Of a stretch of DNA of 64,000 bases, positions 17,867-26,152 are shown piece after piece (the first letter of the stretch is position 1; the number at the start of each line of letters is the position of its first letter). Source of the stretch: MED-G105 sp039819085 (GTDB taxonomy: Bacteria > Pseudomonadota > Alphaproteobacteria > Caulobacterales > Parvularculaceae); contig JBCBSQ010000002.1 in the NCBI GenBank assembly GCA_039819085.1, positions 124,001-188,000 on the forward strand, given 5' to 3'. The notes beneath the pieces were generated by a model. That model had not been told where the DNA came from, made no database searches, and saw only the letters and a program-made list of their open reading frames with translations. The position numbers and the translations under genes are program-made.

Positions 17867-18009
17867 TGGTCGCCGCTCGCTCGTTCGCGCGGGACAGCCC
17901 CGCGCGATCGCGACCGTCTATCAGATCGCGAAGCGGCGCGACAACCGCCTGCGGATACCGTCTGATCGTCCGATGGATGTCGGCAAAGCCGCAGGCGCGG
18001 TAGGAGCCC

Positions 18010-18480
18010 TTACCTTGTTCGCTTCTTTATAGCGCGGCGGCGACTGCGCGCGAGAGCCCCGCCGGCTGAGGCGCCCGCAAAGCCGATAACCATGAGTTCG
18101 ACGCGGGGCACGTCTTTGAACGTCGCCCCCGCCCAGTCGACGATGTGCTCGCGTGAGGCGCCGACGAGGCCGGCGTCAGCGATATCCTGAAATGTGAGAT
18201 TGACGAGCGTCGCGAGCGCGAACGCCGCACCTATCAGCGAGAACAAAAAGCCGCTCGGCCGCACGCCGAAAAGCTCCGGCACAGCCGACGCGAAGAACGC
18301 CGGCGGCAGACCGACGAGGGCCACCGCGACAAATACGCTGACGGCGAGAAACGCCGCGGCTTCGGCTGAAAAGAACGCGCCGCGGAGCATGCTCGCGGCC
18401 GCAATCGCGAGAATCAACACAAGCGCGGCGGACATCGCCGCCTTCAGATAGGACCCGAACCAGGAAAACGCGAACGTCAT
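18010..18480 (-). CDS. Unknown inner-membrane protein between pheS and pheT
   Basis: A 156-aa protein with four likely membrane helices in its first 100 residues, then a soluble stretch (HIVDWAGATFKDVPRVELMV), a further hydrophobic segment and a very basic tail (RSRRRAIKKRTR) that should stay in the cytosol. The ATG at 18480 follows AAAGGGG. I do not recognise the family. The tandem 17-bp repeat at 18504-18544 lies directly upstream, so it may have its own promoter region. Confidence 0.6.
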   Translation of the reverse strand: MTFAFSWFGSYLKAAMSAALVLILAIAAASMLRGAFFSAEAAAFLAVSVFVAVALVGLPPAFFASAVPELFGVRPSGFLFSLIGAAFALATLVNLTFQDIADAGLVGASREHIVDWAGATFKDVPRVELMVIGFAGASAGGALARSRRRAIKKRTR

Positions 18481-18503
18481 TGCGGCCCCTTTCAACCGCT
18501 TCG

Positions 18504-18544
18504 CCGACCGGCCATGTCCCCCGACCGGCCATGCCGCCCGACCG
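18504..18544. repeat. 17-bp tandem repeat
   Basis: The 12-mer CGACCGGCCATG occurs at 18505 and 18522, and CGACCG again at 18539, so the spacing is exactly 17 bp for about 2.4 copies. It sits just upstream of the membrane-protein gene that starts at 18480. It may be an operator array or simple slippage; there is too little to decide. Confidence 0.6.
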
Positions 18545-18689
18545 AGACGCGCCTCAATCGTCTATCCGCCGCATGCAGGGCGGGTTTCGCCCCGCAAACG
18601 CCATTTCCGTCGCCCCTCATGGAACGACGTCAGCGAGGCGTTTTTATGGCGCCGGCGTTGAGAGTTCGGTTAGGAAAATTGCGACAATC

Positions 18690-19376
18690 TTAAGGGCCGC
18701 CCGGCGCCGCGGTGGGGTCGGCGTCGCCCGATTCAGCGTCGCTCGAGTCGACGACGGCGGCGCCGGAGAACTGAGGCGCTGTTTGCAGGAGGCGCGCAAT
18801 TACGTCGTCGCCAGCGTTGTCGCAGGCCGACACGGGGATCGGCCGCGCCGCGCCTGTCGAGTTCGTGCGCCAGCATTTATCGAACACGGAGCAATAGCAA
18901 ACGCCAAAATCGGTGGTCTTCCCCATGCTGCTGTAAACGTCCGCCTGCAACGAGCGGAAGGCGGCTTCCAGAGCCGGGTCGCGCGGCCAGCGCGCAATCA
19001 GGACGTCCAGGCGTTCGCCGGCCGCAAGCACTCCAATGGCGCTGCTCAGACTGACGTCAAGACGCGAGCGAAGAGCGTCCGGCAAAAGGCGCGTCGACAG
19101 GTCCGACCAGTCCGACACCGCCGCGCCGGCGACGACAAGCTGCGCGCTCTCCACGAGCGCAGGCCCGATGCCGTCGTTCTGTATCGAGATCGTCATAACG
19201 TTTTCGTCAGCAGCCGAGGAAAACCCGCCCGCGACATTGACGATCGGAATGACGCTCGCATGCTGCTGCTTGCGCATGATCTGCGCCTGGTCCCACGCGA
19301 CGAAGAGCGCCGACAGGCCAACGACCATGGCGACGATCGACCCGACGGTTTCGAAGTTGAGCCCGCGTTGCGCCAT
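18690..19376 (-). CDS. Unknown membrane-anchored protein between pheS and pheT
   Basis: A 228-aa protein with one N-terminal membrane helix (VGSIVAMVVGLSALFVAW) followed by a short QIMRKQQH linker and a beta-rich periplasmic or cytosolic domain (VMTISIQNDGIGPALVESAQL). Four cysteines are clustered in the C-terminal half (CYCSVFDKC and SACDN). The last 25 residues are acidic and disordered. The N-terminal architecture recalls many uncharacterised proteins with a TM-QxxxxR linker. It starts 18 bp after the pheS stop, so it is probably transcribed with pheS. Confidence 0.6.
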   Translation of the reverse strand: MAQRGLNFETVGSIVAMVVGLSALFVAWDQAQIMRKQQHASVIPIVNVAGGFSSAADENVMTISIQNDGIGPALVESAQLVVAGAAVSDWSDLSTRLLPDALRSRLDVSLSSAIGVLAAGERLDVLIARWPRDPALEAAFRSLQADVYSSMGKTTDFGVCYCSVFDKCWRTNSTGAARPIPVSACDNAGDDVIARLLQTAPQFSGAAVVDSSDAESGDADPTAAPGGP

Positions 19377-19393
19377 CGATCCACTTCAGTCGC

Positions 19394-20470
19394 TTAACGA
19401 CTAAGGCCTGTCGCGAGGTTCGGCGTATGCAGGGGGTCGAACCCGTAGTGCCGAAGCCAGCGGGCGTCGGACGCGAAGAAATCGCGCAGGTCCGGAATGC
19501 CGTATTTCAGCATGGCGAGCCGGTCGACGCCCATGCCCCAGGCGAAGCCCTGGTATTCGTCCGGATCGAGCCCGCAATTGCGCAGGACGTTCGGGTGCAC
19601 CATCCCGCAGCCGAGGATCTCCATCCACTTTTCGCCCTGGCCGATGCGAATCTCATCGCCGACCCGCTCGTACTTCACGTCCATCTCGGCCGAAGGCTCC
19701 GTGAACGGAAAGAAGTGCGGGCGGAAGCGCGTCTCAACGTCGTCGACCTCGAAGAACGTCTTCACGAACGCCTCGAGCGTGCCCTTAAGATGCCCCATAT
19801 GGCTGTCGCGATCGATGACGAGGCCCTCGATCTGGTGGAACATGGGCGTGTGCGTCTGGTCGCTGTCGCAGCGATAGGTCCGCCCCGGGATGATAATCCG
19901 GATTGGCGGCTTCTCGTTCATCATGGTGCGGACCTGAACCGGACTCGTGTGCGTTCGAAGCAATCTGCGCGAGCCGTCTTCTCTTTCTTGAAAAAAGAAC
20001 GTGTCGTGCATATCGCGCGCCGGATGGTCCGGCGGGAAGTTCAGCGCCGTGAAGTTATGGAAGTCGTCCTCAATGTCCGGGCCTTCGGCGACGTCGAAGC
20101 CCATGGCGGTGAAGATCGCCGCGCACTCCTCCATCACCTGGCTCACCGGATGGATCGATCCTTGCGGCTCCGGCGCGACCGGCAGGGTCACATCTACCTT
20201 CTCCGACGCGAGGCGCGCGTCGAGGGCGGCCTCCTCCAGCGCAGCCTTCTTCGCTTCGATCGCCTCGGCGATTTTCGCCTTAAGACCGTTGAGCGCCGGC
20301 CCCATGGTCTTGCGCTCCTCCGGGCTCATCTTGCCCAAGGTCTTCATCTTTTCTGAGACGACGCCCTTCTTACCAAGGGCGTGAACGCGCAGGTCTTCAA
20401 GCTCCGCCAAGGCGGCGGCCGCCTCGACGCTGGCGAGGGTGTCGCTCAATAGTGTCTCAATTTCTTCCAT
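19394..20470 (-). CDS. pheS: Phenylalanine--tRNA ligase alpha subunit
   Basis: The 358-aa catalytic subunit of phenylalanyl-tRNA synthetase. It has an N-terminal coiled coil (about residues 1-85), then the class II core: motif 2 (LLRTHTSPVQVR), FHQIEGLVID, and motif 3 in GFAWGMGVDRLAML. The sequence FRPHFFPFTEPSAEMDV is diagnostic of PheS. The length and ends are standard. The bulky gene order pheS-unknown-unknown-pheT on the minus strand is kept in one direction. Confidence 0.97.
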   Translation of the reverse strand: MEEIETLLSDTLASVEAAAALAELEDLRVHALGKKGVVSEKMKTLGKMSPEERKTMGPALNGLKAKIAEAIEAKKAALEEAALDARLASEKVDVTLPVAPEPQGSIHPVSQVMEECAAIFTAMGFDVAEGPDIEDDFHNFTALNFPPDHPARDMHDTFFFQEREDGSRRLLRTHTSPVQVRTMMNEKPPIRIIIPGRTYRCDSDQTHTPMFHQIEGLVIDRDSHMGHLKGTLEAFVKTFFEVDDVETRFRPHFFPFTEPSAEMDVKYERVGDEIRIGQGEKWMEILGCGMVHPNVLRNCGLDPDEYQGFAWGMGVDRLAMLKYGIPDLRDFFASDARWLRHYGFDPLHTPNLATGLSR

Positions 20471-20595
20471 GGGTTAGAGCCTTAAGCGAAATCGGATAGG
20501 GGTCGCTGAACGTACGGGTCGTAGGCGCTTAGGAGGACCTCGTCAAAGCGCCGCCGATCAACCGGCGCTATTTGGCGGAAGGACCAAATCCTACA

Positions 20596-21429
20596 ATGGC
20601 TAATGTTGTCCCGCCCGACGCCATCGCCCGCTTCGAGCGCATACGGTTTGCGGACGTCGAGGTCGACGTCGCCATAACGGACGCCTCAAAATCCTATTGG
20701 GCGGAGGCCGCCGGCGGCGGCTGGGAGCCGGCCACCTTGCGCTTCATGGCGCGAGCGATTCGCCCCGGAACCGTCTTTGTCGACGTCGGCGCATGGGTCG
20801 GTCCCCTCTCGCTCCTCGCGGGCAAAATGGGCGCGGCGGTCATCGCGCTGGAGCCCGACCCCGTCGCGCGCAAGGAACTCGTCGCCAACCTTACGCGAAA
20901 CGGGATCGCCGCGGACGTCAAGCCGGCAGCGCTGCATACGGATAATATCGGGATGACGCTTCACGCGCCGGAAGGCTTCGGACGATCCGTCTCCACATCA
21001 TTCGAATGCGGCGGCGACGACGGCGAGCCGGTCGCCACGATCTCCGGCGAGGAGCTCGCCGCAGCTATCAAACTAGCGCGCCAGGCGGTTGGCGGGGACG
21101 CGCCTGTCGTCTTTAAGGTTGACATCGAAGGCCACGAGCACCTTATCGGCCCGGCGCTTTGCGATCTTTGGCGTAGATTCGACGCGGAGTTGCATCTCTC
21201 TTTGCATCCTCGGTCGATATGGGCGCAAGAACGCGCCGCGCGCGGCGACCTAGCGGCGCGATGGCGGGCGTACAAGGCGATGACGTCGCTCCTTTGCGCA
21301 TTTCGCGGCGGAAGGATCCAAGTCGCGAACGCGCCATCCATGCCCCTGAAGCCGGCGTGTCTGTTCCAGGCCTTCCGTACGCCGCGCCCAAAGAACTTCA
21401 CCGTTGAAGTTGGTCGGCCCGCCCGATAG
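20596..21429 (+). CDS. FkbM-family methyltransferase
   Basis: A 277-aa SAM-dependent methyltransferase. Motif I is visible as VFVDVGAWVGPLS around residues 63-75, the acidic adenosine-contacting strand as VIALEPDP, and the FkbM hallmark FKVDIEGHEHLI near residue 178. The ATG at 20596 is preferred, with AAGGA upstream; a TTG at 20572 is also in frame. FkbM enzymes usually methylate hydroxyls of sugars or polyketides, but the substrate here is unknown. It is divergent from pheS. Confidence 0.85.
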   Translation: MANVVPPDAIARFERIRFADVEVDVAITDASKSYWAEAAGGGWEPATLRFMARAIRPGTVFVDVGAWVGPLSLLAGKMGAAVIALEPDPVARKELVANLTRNGIAADVKPAALHTDNIGMTLHAPEGFGRSVSTSFECGGDDGEPVATISGEELAAAIKLARQAVGGDAPVVFKVDIEGHEHLIGPALCDLWRRFDAELHLSLHPRSIWAQERAARGDLAARWRAYKAMTSLLCAFRGGRIQVANAPSMPLKPACLFQAFRTPRPKNFTVEVGRPAR

Positions 21430-21431
21430 CG

Positions 21432-22592
21432 CTAGCCGCCGCGCGCATCGAGAATCGCGGCGCGCACTTTGTCCAGCGGAATGGCCTCCACGCGCGAGGG
21501 CGCGGCCTCATAGGTATTCCATCCCTCGGTCGTCGTCGCCATGAAGAGCGAGTTCAGGACCGCCTCTTCAGTCGCTTCGATGACGGCCTCGGAGAGCGGC
21601 GAGAAGTGAGCGTTCGGAAGCTCCGCCACCCGCGCGACGCGCGACCGCCGGTCCGCCGTTCGGCGCACGTCCTTGTGCGTTGAAAACGCAATCACGTAGT
21701 CGCCGGAGCCGTTGGTCATTGATGCGCCGGTCCGGGCGAGCCCGGCGATCGCGCGGCGCGCAAGACGTTCGAGGTTGCGGTCGGACAAGGGCGCGTCGGT
21801 CGCGACCACGATCATAATGGACCCGTCGGCATCGCCCTTATCGAGCGCATCCTTCAGATAGTACTGGCCGAGGGCTTCGCCGAGCGGGACGCCGTCCGCC
21901 ATCAGGACGCCGCCAAAGTTTGACTGAACAAGAACGCCCACGGTCCAACCGCCGAGATGATCCGGCAGGGCGCGGGAACTCGTCCCAATGCCCCCCTTCC
22001 AGCCGAAGGCGATGGTGCCTGTCCCGGCGCCGACGGCGCCCTCCTCGACAGGTCCGTCTTTGGCGCCGTCAATCGCCTGACGGATGGCGTCTGGCGTCAG
22101 GACCCGCGCGCGGATGTCGTTGAGGCCGCCGTCATTTGTCTCACCCACGACGGCGTTCACCGACCCGACGCGTTCGTTGCCGTCCTGTTCAAGACTCCAT
22201 TCAATGACCGCAATGGCGGCTTCCGGCACATTCAACGTGTTCGTGAGAACGATCGGCGTTTCGATTTCGCCAAGCTCTGCGATCTGCGTTGAGCCCATCA
22301 GCTTGCCGTAGCCATTCCCGACTAAAACGGCGGCCGGCGGTTTATCCCGATAAAGATTGTCGCCATGGGGCAGGATCGCCGTCGCGCCCGTGCGAACGCG
22401 CTCCCCCTCGCGCACGGTCACGTGCCCGACGCGCACGCCCGCAACATCGGTGATCGCGTTCAGCGCTCCTGGGGCCAAAACGCCTGGCGCGAGACCCAGA
22501 TCACGGGCGCGGGCGCGAGGCTCTTGCGCGGCTGCGGAAGACGTCATGGCGATCACCAGTAAGGCGGCTGCGCGGATGGGCGATAGGGGCAT
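21432..22592 (-). CDS. P1-family (DmpA-like) N-terminal nucleophile peptidase
   Basis: A 386-aa exported aminopeptidase of family S58, related to the L-/D-aminopeptidase DmpA and beta-peptidyl aminopeptidases. A signal peptide (AALLVIAMTSSAAAQ) leads to NAITDVAGVRVGHVTV, then GTGTIAFGWKGGIGTSSR. The self-cleavage site is expected at Gly257-Ser258 in DADGSIMIVVATDAPL, which frees Ser as nucleophile. It acts presumably in the periplasm on short peptides or amides. It is convergent with the FkbM gene, 3 bp apart. Confidence 0.9.
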   Translation of the reverse strand: MPLSPIRAAALLVIAMTSSAAAQEPRARARDLGLAPGVLAPGALNAITDVAGVRVGHVTVREGERVRTGATAILPHGDNLYRDKPPAAVLVGNGYGKLMGSTQIAELGEIETPIVLTNTLNVPEAAIAVIEWSLEQDGNERVGSVNAVVGETNDGGLNDIRARVLTPDAIRQAIDGAKDGPVEEGAVGAGTGTIAFGWKGGIGTSSRALPDHLGGWTVGVLVQSNFGGVLMADGVPLGEALGQYYLKDALDKGDADGSIMIVVATDAPLSDRNLERLARRAIAGLARTGASMTNGSGDYVIAFSTHKDVRRTADRRSRVARVAELPNAHFSPLSEAVIEATEEAVLNSLFMATTTEGWNTYEAAPSRVEAIPLDKVRAAILDARGG

Positions 22593-22655
22593 TGCGGAGC
22601 GGTCCGATTGAGCAAGGCGGGAAATGATTGAGCGACCAAAATGCCCGGTTTCGGC

Positions 22656-23417
22656 CTAAAACCAACCCGTCTCTCGCAGTCTCTTAACCCTTGTGCGGCC
22701 AACAGGCGCGTCGACCCCGCCGCGCAGACGCAGGATGCGGTCCCGACCACGCGTTTCAGCGCGCTCGACCGCGCGGCGCGCCACCCACCAGGAGCGATGG
22801 ACCTGGGCGCCGTCGACATTGCCGAGCAATTGCGCCGCGTCGCTGATGCGTCCCCTGACGAATCTCTTTTGACCGTCGGCGAGCCCCACTTCCAGATAGT
22901 GATCGTGAGACTTGAGCCAGTGGATGTCCGCCAGGACAAGCGCGTTCAGCTCCCCGCCGATCACCGGCGCAGGGGCGGGCTTGTCGCGCGGCTCATCTCT
23001 CACGCCGTCGCCCGCGATCTCGGCCGCCAGCACCGCCATGGCGATCGGCGCCGCGGCCGGCGCCACAAAGAGGACGAAGCCGAGAATTGGGTCCGGCGCG
23101 TGCGGAACAAGGGGGGTGAACTTCAGCGCATGGATCTGCAAAGCGGCCAGCGCCACGACGATCGGCGTCGCCAGCGCAAACTGCGCGGCCGACGGCGCAT
23201 CCCGCAATGGCTTTCGCACCAGAATGGTCTGGCCGACGATCAGGCCGGGAATGACGGTCCAGAGCAGCAGCCGATGGCCGAGAGCGATCTCGTCAGTGTC
23301 ATAGGCGCCGGCGAATGAAAAGAGGATCGCCATCAGCGCAATCGCGCCAGCATAGGCGACCAGGCGAGGACGACCACGGGCCAACCGGACGAAACGCTCC
23401 ATGCGTTCGCCGACCAT
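22656..23417 (-). CDS. Membrane-bound LytTR transcriptional regulator
   Basis: About 253 aa. Four predicted membrane helices in the first 135 residues (one is LVAYAGAIALMAILFSFAG) are followed by a C-terminal LytTR DNA-binding domain: ADIHWLKSHDHYLEVGL, KRFVRGRISDAAQLL and VHRSWWVARRAV. There is no receiver domain, so the membrane part probably senses a signal directly. The start is uncertain: ATGs at 23417 and 23402 both lack a good ribosome site. It is divergent from the SnoaL-like gene at 23601 and may control that promoter (inference). Confidence 0.8.
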   Translation of the reverse strand: MVGERMERFVRLARGRPRLVAYAGAIALMAILFSFAGAYDTDEIALGHRLLLWTVIPGLIVGQTILVRKPLRDAPSAAQFALATPIVVALAALQIHALKFTPLVPHAPDPILGFVLFVAPAAAPIAMAVLAAEIAGDGVRDEPRDKPAPAPVIGGELNALVLADIHWLKSHDHYLEVGLADGQKRFVRGRISDAAQLLGNVDGAQVHRSWWVARRAVERAETRGRDRILRLRGGVDAPVGRTRVKRLRETGWF

Positions 23418-23600
23418 TGGCGGCCGCGAGTCCGCCAGCTGACCGTTTGCGACACGTCCCGACACTTCGCGACCTGACCCCTTTCCTGCCCCTTCCGGGA
23501 ATGTAGCAAGCAAGCCAGACGCAACGCGAGCCCCCCAGCAAGTCGGCGCGCAAACCGACGCGAACCGCTCAGTCACCATGCCCTTTGGAAAGCAACCGTC

Positions 23601-24137
23601 ATGAAAAAGAACCACACGTCTCAACTCGCCATCCTCAGCCTTCTCGCCCTCCTGTTTCCGCTTTCGGTCGCGGCCCAGGAACGCGGCGCGCTTCCGCCCT
23701 TCGAGACCTTCGGAGAAGCCGCGAGCCGATCGGATTCCGAAGCGCTGGACGCGTTGCTGAACGACTACCGCGATGCGTGGGGCCGCCAGGACGCCGCGGC
23801 GCTCGCCGCGCTGCACGCCGAAGATGTCGAATGGACAAACGCTTTCGTCCGCATCATCAGGGGGCGCGAGGGCCTCGAATCCTTTCTCGGCGGCCGAATG
23901 TTCCCTGGCTTTCCGGCCGAGGTCTCAGCGGCGGAAGCGGCGAGCCTCAGGCCTGTGTCGCTTCGCTACCTCGGCGACGACGCCGCCGTCTGGCACATTT
24001 TCGCCGAAAGCCGACGCAATGGCGGTCGGGATGATCCGGACGCGGCGCGGCGGGTGCATTTCCATCTCGTGCTGGAGAAGGCGGACGACGGCGTCTGGCG
24101 CATCGCCCACACGGCGATCTTTGACGCGCGCAGTTAA
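23601..24137 (+). CDS. Exported SnoaL-like / NTF2-fold protein
   Basis: A 178-aa protein with an N-terminal signal peptide (LAILSLLALLFPLSVAAQ) and an NTF2-like domain of the SgcJ/EcaC type: LLNDYRDAWGRQDAAALAALHAEDVEWTN (in parts), GREGLESFLGG, then a C-terminal WRIAHTAIF. Such domains bind small ligands in a cone-shaped pocket; catalysis is not certain. Its stop codon overlaps the stop of the convergent HxlR gene (4 bp). Confidence 0.82.
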   Translation: MKKNHTSQLAILSLLALLFPLSVAAQERGALPPFETFGEAASRSDSEALDALLNDYRDAWGRQDAAALAALHAEDVEWTNAFVRIIRGREGLESFLGGRMFPGFPAEVSAAEAASLRPVSLRYLGDDAAVWHIFAESRRNGGRDDPDAARRVHFHLVLEKADDGVWRIAHTAIFDARS

Positions 24138-24649
24138 GCGCGCCGCGACTTCCGCCGCGCATTGAAGCGTGCGCGCAATGACGGCGACGCGCCGGGGCCG
24201 GCCGTCGCGCGAACGTCGCAAACGGGCACCGTCGTCCCCGCGTCGTCGAGAAACGCCATATCGGCGACTTTTCTACCCGTGGCGCGCGACATGAATTCGA
24301 TGCTCGGACCGCCCTCTCGCGGGCTCCATTCATCGCCCCAGCGCACCAGCGCGACAAGGATCGACATGAGCGACCGGCCCTTTTCCGTCAGCCGGTAGAT
24401 GCTGGCGCGCGCATCTTGGGGGTCTTCGCGTTTCTCGATCAGGCCGTCGGCGGCCATCTTCTTCAGCCGCTGCGACAGGATATTTTTCGAGATGCCAAGC
24501 GCCGAGTGATATTCGCCGAACCGCCGCGCGCCATAAATCGACTCGCGCACGATCTGCATCGTCCACCAGTCGCCAATCTGGTCGAGCGCCCGCGCGGCCG
24601 GACAGTCCCACAAGGGCGCTTCTTTGTCTGACGTCGACTCGCCGTCCAT
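24134..24649 (-). CDS. HxlR-family transcriptional regulator
   Basis: A 171-aa winged-helix regulator. The core has ALDQIGDWWTMQIVRESIYG, then RFGEYHSALGISKNILSQRLKKM (recognition helix, in two parts) and YRLTEKGRSLMSIL, typical of HxlR. An N-terminal WDCPAARAL carries the single Cys often found in redox-sensing members. The basic C-terminal tail (RARFNARRKSRRA) is long for the family. A striking 48-bp inverted repeat lies immediately upstream, which predicts autoregulation. Confidence 0.9.
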   Translation of the reverse strand: MDGESTSDKEAPLWDCPAARALDQIGDWWTMQIVRESIYGARRFGEYHSALGISKNILSQRLKKMAADGLIEKREDPQDARASIYRLTEKGRSLMSILVALVRWGDEWSPREGGPSIEFMSRATGRKVADMAFLDDAGTTVPVCDVRATAGPGASPSLRARFNARRKSRRA

Positions 24650-24666
24650 GCGCGCATCTTACCATT

Positions 24667-24714
24667 TAGGTTGCGGATTGGAACCATTCCAATTAGGTTC
24701 CATTCCGAAACCTA
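24667..24714. promoter_or_regulatory. 48-bp dyad, probable HxlR operator
   Basis: Arms of 19 nt are symmetric about 24690.5 with 17 of 19 positions paired. The outer parts are TAGGTT (24667) and AACCTA (24709); the inner parts are GGAACC (24680) and GGTTCC (24696). It starts 18 bp before the HxlR start codon at 24649. HxlR proteins bind as dimers, so two nested half-site pairs fit one or two dimers on the promoter. Confidence 0.75.
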
Positions 24715-24851
24715 CTTACAGGGGCTCTCCACGATCGAACCTCAGGCGGGCGCTCTTCCAAACGCCGGCGATCCGGATTTCACTCGAAAATCCTCCCTAA
24801 ACTCCCGCCGCGCGGAGCGTCCGCCTCTTTTCTTAAGCGCCACGGCGACCC

Positions 24852-24892
24852 GAAAAGAAAAACGCCGCCCGGGGCGATCCCGCGCGGCGTTT
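24852..24892 (-). terminator. Rho-independent terminator of rpmI-rplT
   Basis: On the minus strand a hairpin with arms AAACGCCGC (24892-24884) and GCGGCGTTT (24868-24860) is followed by a T-rich tract (24862-24852, TTTCTTTTCG). It lies 26 bp after the rplT stop and so ends the ribosomal protein transcript. Confidence 0.85.
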
Positions 24893-24917
24893 GGTGTCTC
24901 AAGCGGTGAAGCGACGT

Positions 24918-25274
24918 TCAGCCGAGGGCGGCTTTCGCCTTTTCGGCGAGGGCGGCGAACGCTTTCGGCTCATGCACGGCGAGGTCGGCGAGCACCTTGC
25001 GGTCGACCTCGACGCCGGCCTTGTTGAGGCCGTCCATGAAGCGGGAATAGGTGAGGCCAAGCTCGCGCGCGCCGGCGTTGATCCGCTGAATCCAGAGGGC
25101 GCGGAAATTGCGCTTCTTCGTGCGGCGGTCGCGATAGGCGTACTGGCCGGCCTTCTCCACCGCCTGATTGGCGACGCGGAAAGTGTTCTTGCGGCGGCCG
25201 TAATAGCCCTTGGCGTTTTTGATGACCTTACGGTGGCGGGCGTGGGCGGTGACGCCCCTTTTGACGCGTGACAT
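24918..25274 (-). CDS. rplT: 50S ribosomal protein L20
   Basis: A 118-aa protein that binds 23S rRNA early in large-subunit assembly. It is recognised by MSRVKRGVTAHARHRKVIK, then AKGYYGRRKNTFRVANQAVEK (read in parts) and the C-terminal zinc-free domain AGVEVDRKVLADLAV. The length is typical. It lies 12 bp after rpmI in the usual rpmI-rplT order; infC, often the first gene, is not here. Confidence 0.98.
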   Translation of the reverse strand: MSRVKRGVTAHARHRKVIKNAKGYYGRRKNTFRVANQAVEKAGQYAYRDRRTKKRNFRALWIQRINAGARELGLTYSRFMDGLNKAGVEVDRKVLADLAVHEPKAFAALAEKAKAALG

Positions 25275-25286
25275 GTGGCTGGCTCC

Positions 25287-25487
25287 CTAGCGCGCGTACG
25301 GCATGTATTTCTTGACGATCTTCGCATCCGCGTCGGCGAGGCAGTCGGTGCCGCGCTTCTGGCGGATCTGCTTCGGCGTGCGTTTGATCATCCCATGGCG
25401 CTTGCCGGACATGCCGGCTTTCACGCGGCCGGTGGCCGTCACTTTGAAGCGCTTCTTGGCGCCCGATTTGGTCTTCATCTTCGGCAT
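25287..25487 (-). CDS. rpmI: 50S ribosomal protein L35
   Basis: A 66-aa basic protein beginning MPKMKTKSGAKKRFKVTATG and containing KRHGMIKRTPKQIRQKRG, which are diagnostic of L35. The start at 25487 has AAAGGATC six to thirteen bases upstream; longer upstream starts would add unrelated residues. It is the first gene of the rpmI-rplT unit. Confidence 0.97.
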   Translation of the reverse strand: MPKMKTKSGAKKRFKVTATGRVKAGMSGKRHGMIKRTPKQIRQKRGTDCLADADAKIVKKYMPYAR

Positions 25488-25592
25488 TTCTTGATCCTTT
25501 TCGGCTGCTCGGAGCAGCCATTCATTGCGATCGCCAAGGCATGCCATGTCCCGCGCACGCGGGGCCCGGCGATCTCTTTTCCAAAGCCGGCG

Positions 25593-25620
25593 GGTATATA
25601 AGAAAAAGCCGGAAGCGCAA
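25593..25620 (-). promoter_or_regulatory. Candidate promoter of rpmI-rplT
   Basis: On the minus strand TTGCGC (25620-25615) and TATACC (25598-25593) are separated by 16 bp, a fair match to a housekeeping promoter. It is about 105 bp upstream of rpmI, leaving a GC-rich leader that might carry L20-mediated control, as in other bacteria. The box assignment is by eye. Confidence 0.45.
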
Positions 25621-25676
25621 GGGGCGTCGGAGCGACCAGCCAGTTGATCGGCTGCGGCGGAGCGGCCAGCAGCGAT

Positions 25677-25976
25677 TTAAGCGCCGTCGCCGTCCGCAGC
25701 GTCTCGATAGTAAGGCTCGACCGCGCCCTTGAACTTCATGGTGAGCGGATTGCCCTTGCGATCCACCTTGTTCCCAAGCGCCACCCTGATCCAGCCTTCC
25801 GAAACGCAGTATTCCTCCACGTTGTGCTTCTCCTCTCCGTTGAATCGAAGCCCGACGTCGCGGGAAAGCACCGTTTCGTCATAATAGGGGCTTTTCGGAT
25901 TGACGCAGAGGCGGTCAGGTAGCGATGGCGGAGCGCCTTCTTGCGCCGCCGCATCATTCGTTTCGTCCTCGCTCAT
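25677..25976 (-). CDS. DUF3297 protein
   Basis: A 99-aa soluble protein. PDRLCVNPKSPYYDETVL, then GLRFNGEEKHNVEEYCVSEG and DRKGNPLTMKFKG are near the DUF3297 consensus. Its function is unknown; the family is frequent in proteobacteria and often named a glutathione peroxidase-associated protein without evidence. It has the same direction as rpmI-rplT but is separated by the likely promoter. Confidence 0.88.
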   Translation of the reverse strand: MSEDETNDAAAQEGAPPSLPDRLCVNPKSPYYDETVLSRDVGLRFNGEEKHNVEEYCVSEGWIRVALGNKVDRKGNPLTMKFKGAVEPYYRDAADGDGA

Positions 25977-26152
25977 GGGCGCATCTCATCAGAGGGTGAC
26001 CGTTCGCGCGTCAAAAAGCGCGGGTGGGGGCGCAGGTCAAGTCGCGCAAGGCGCGCCCCAAGGGCGGGCGTCGCGGCGAGACTGCTCACAATCGCGCTGG
26101 TCTGCTTGCCGCAGGCCGATCGGCGCGCATAGATCGGTCTGGGACGGAACCC

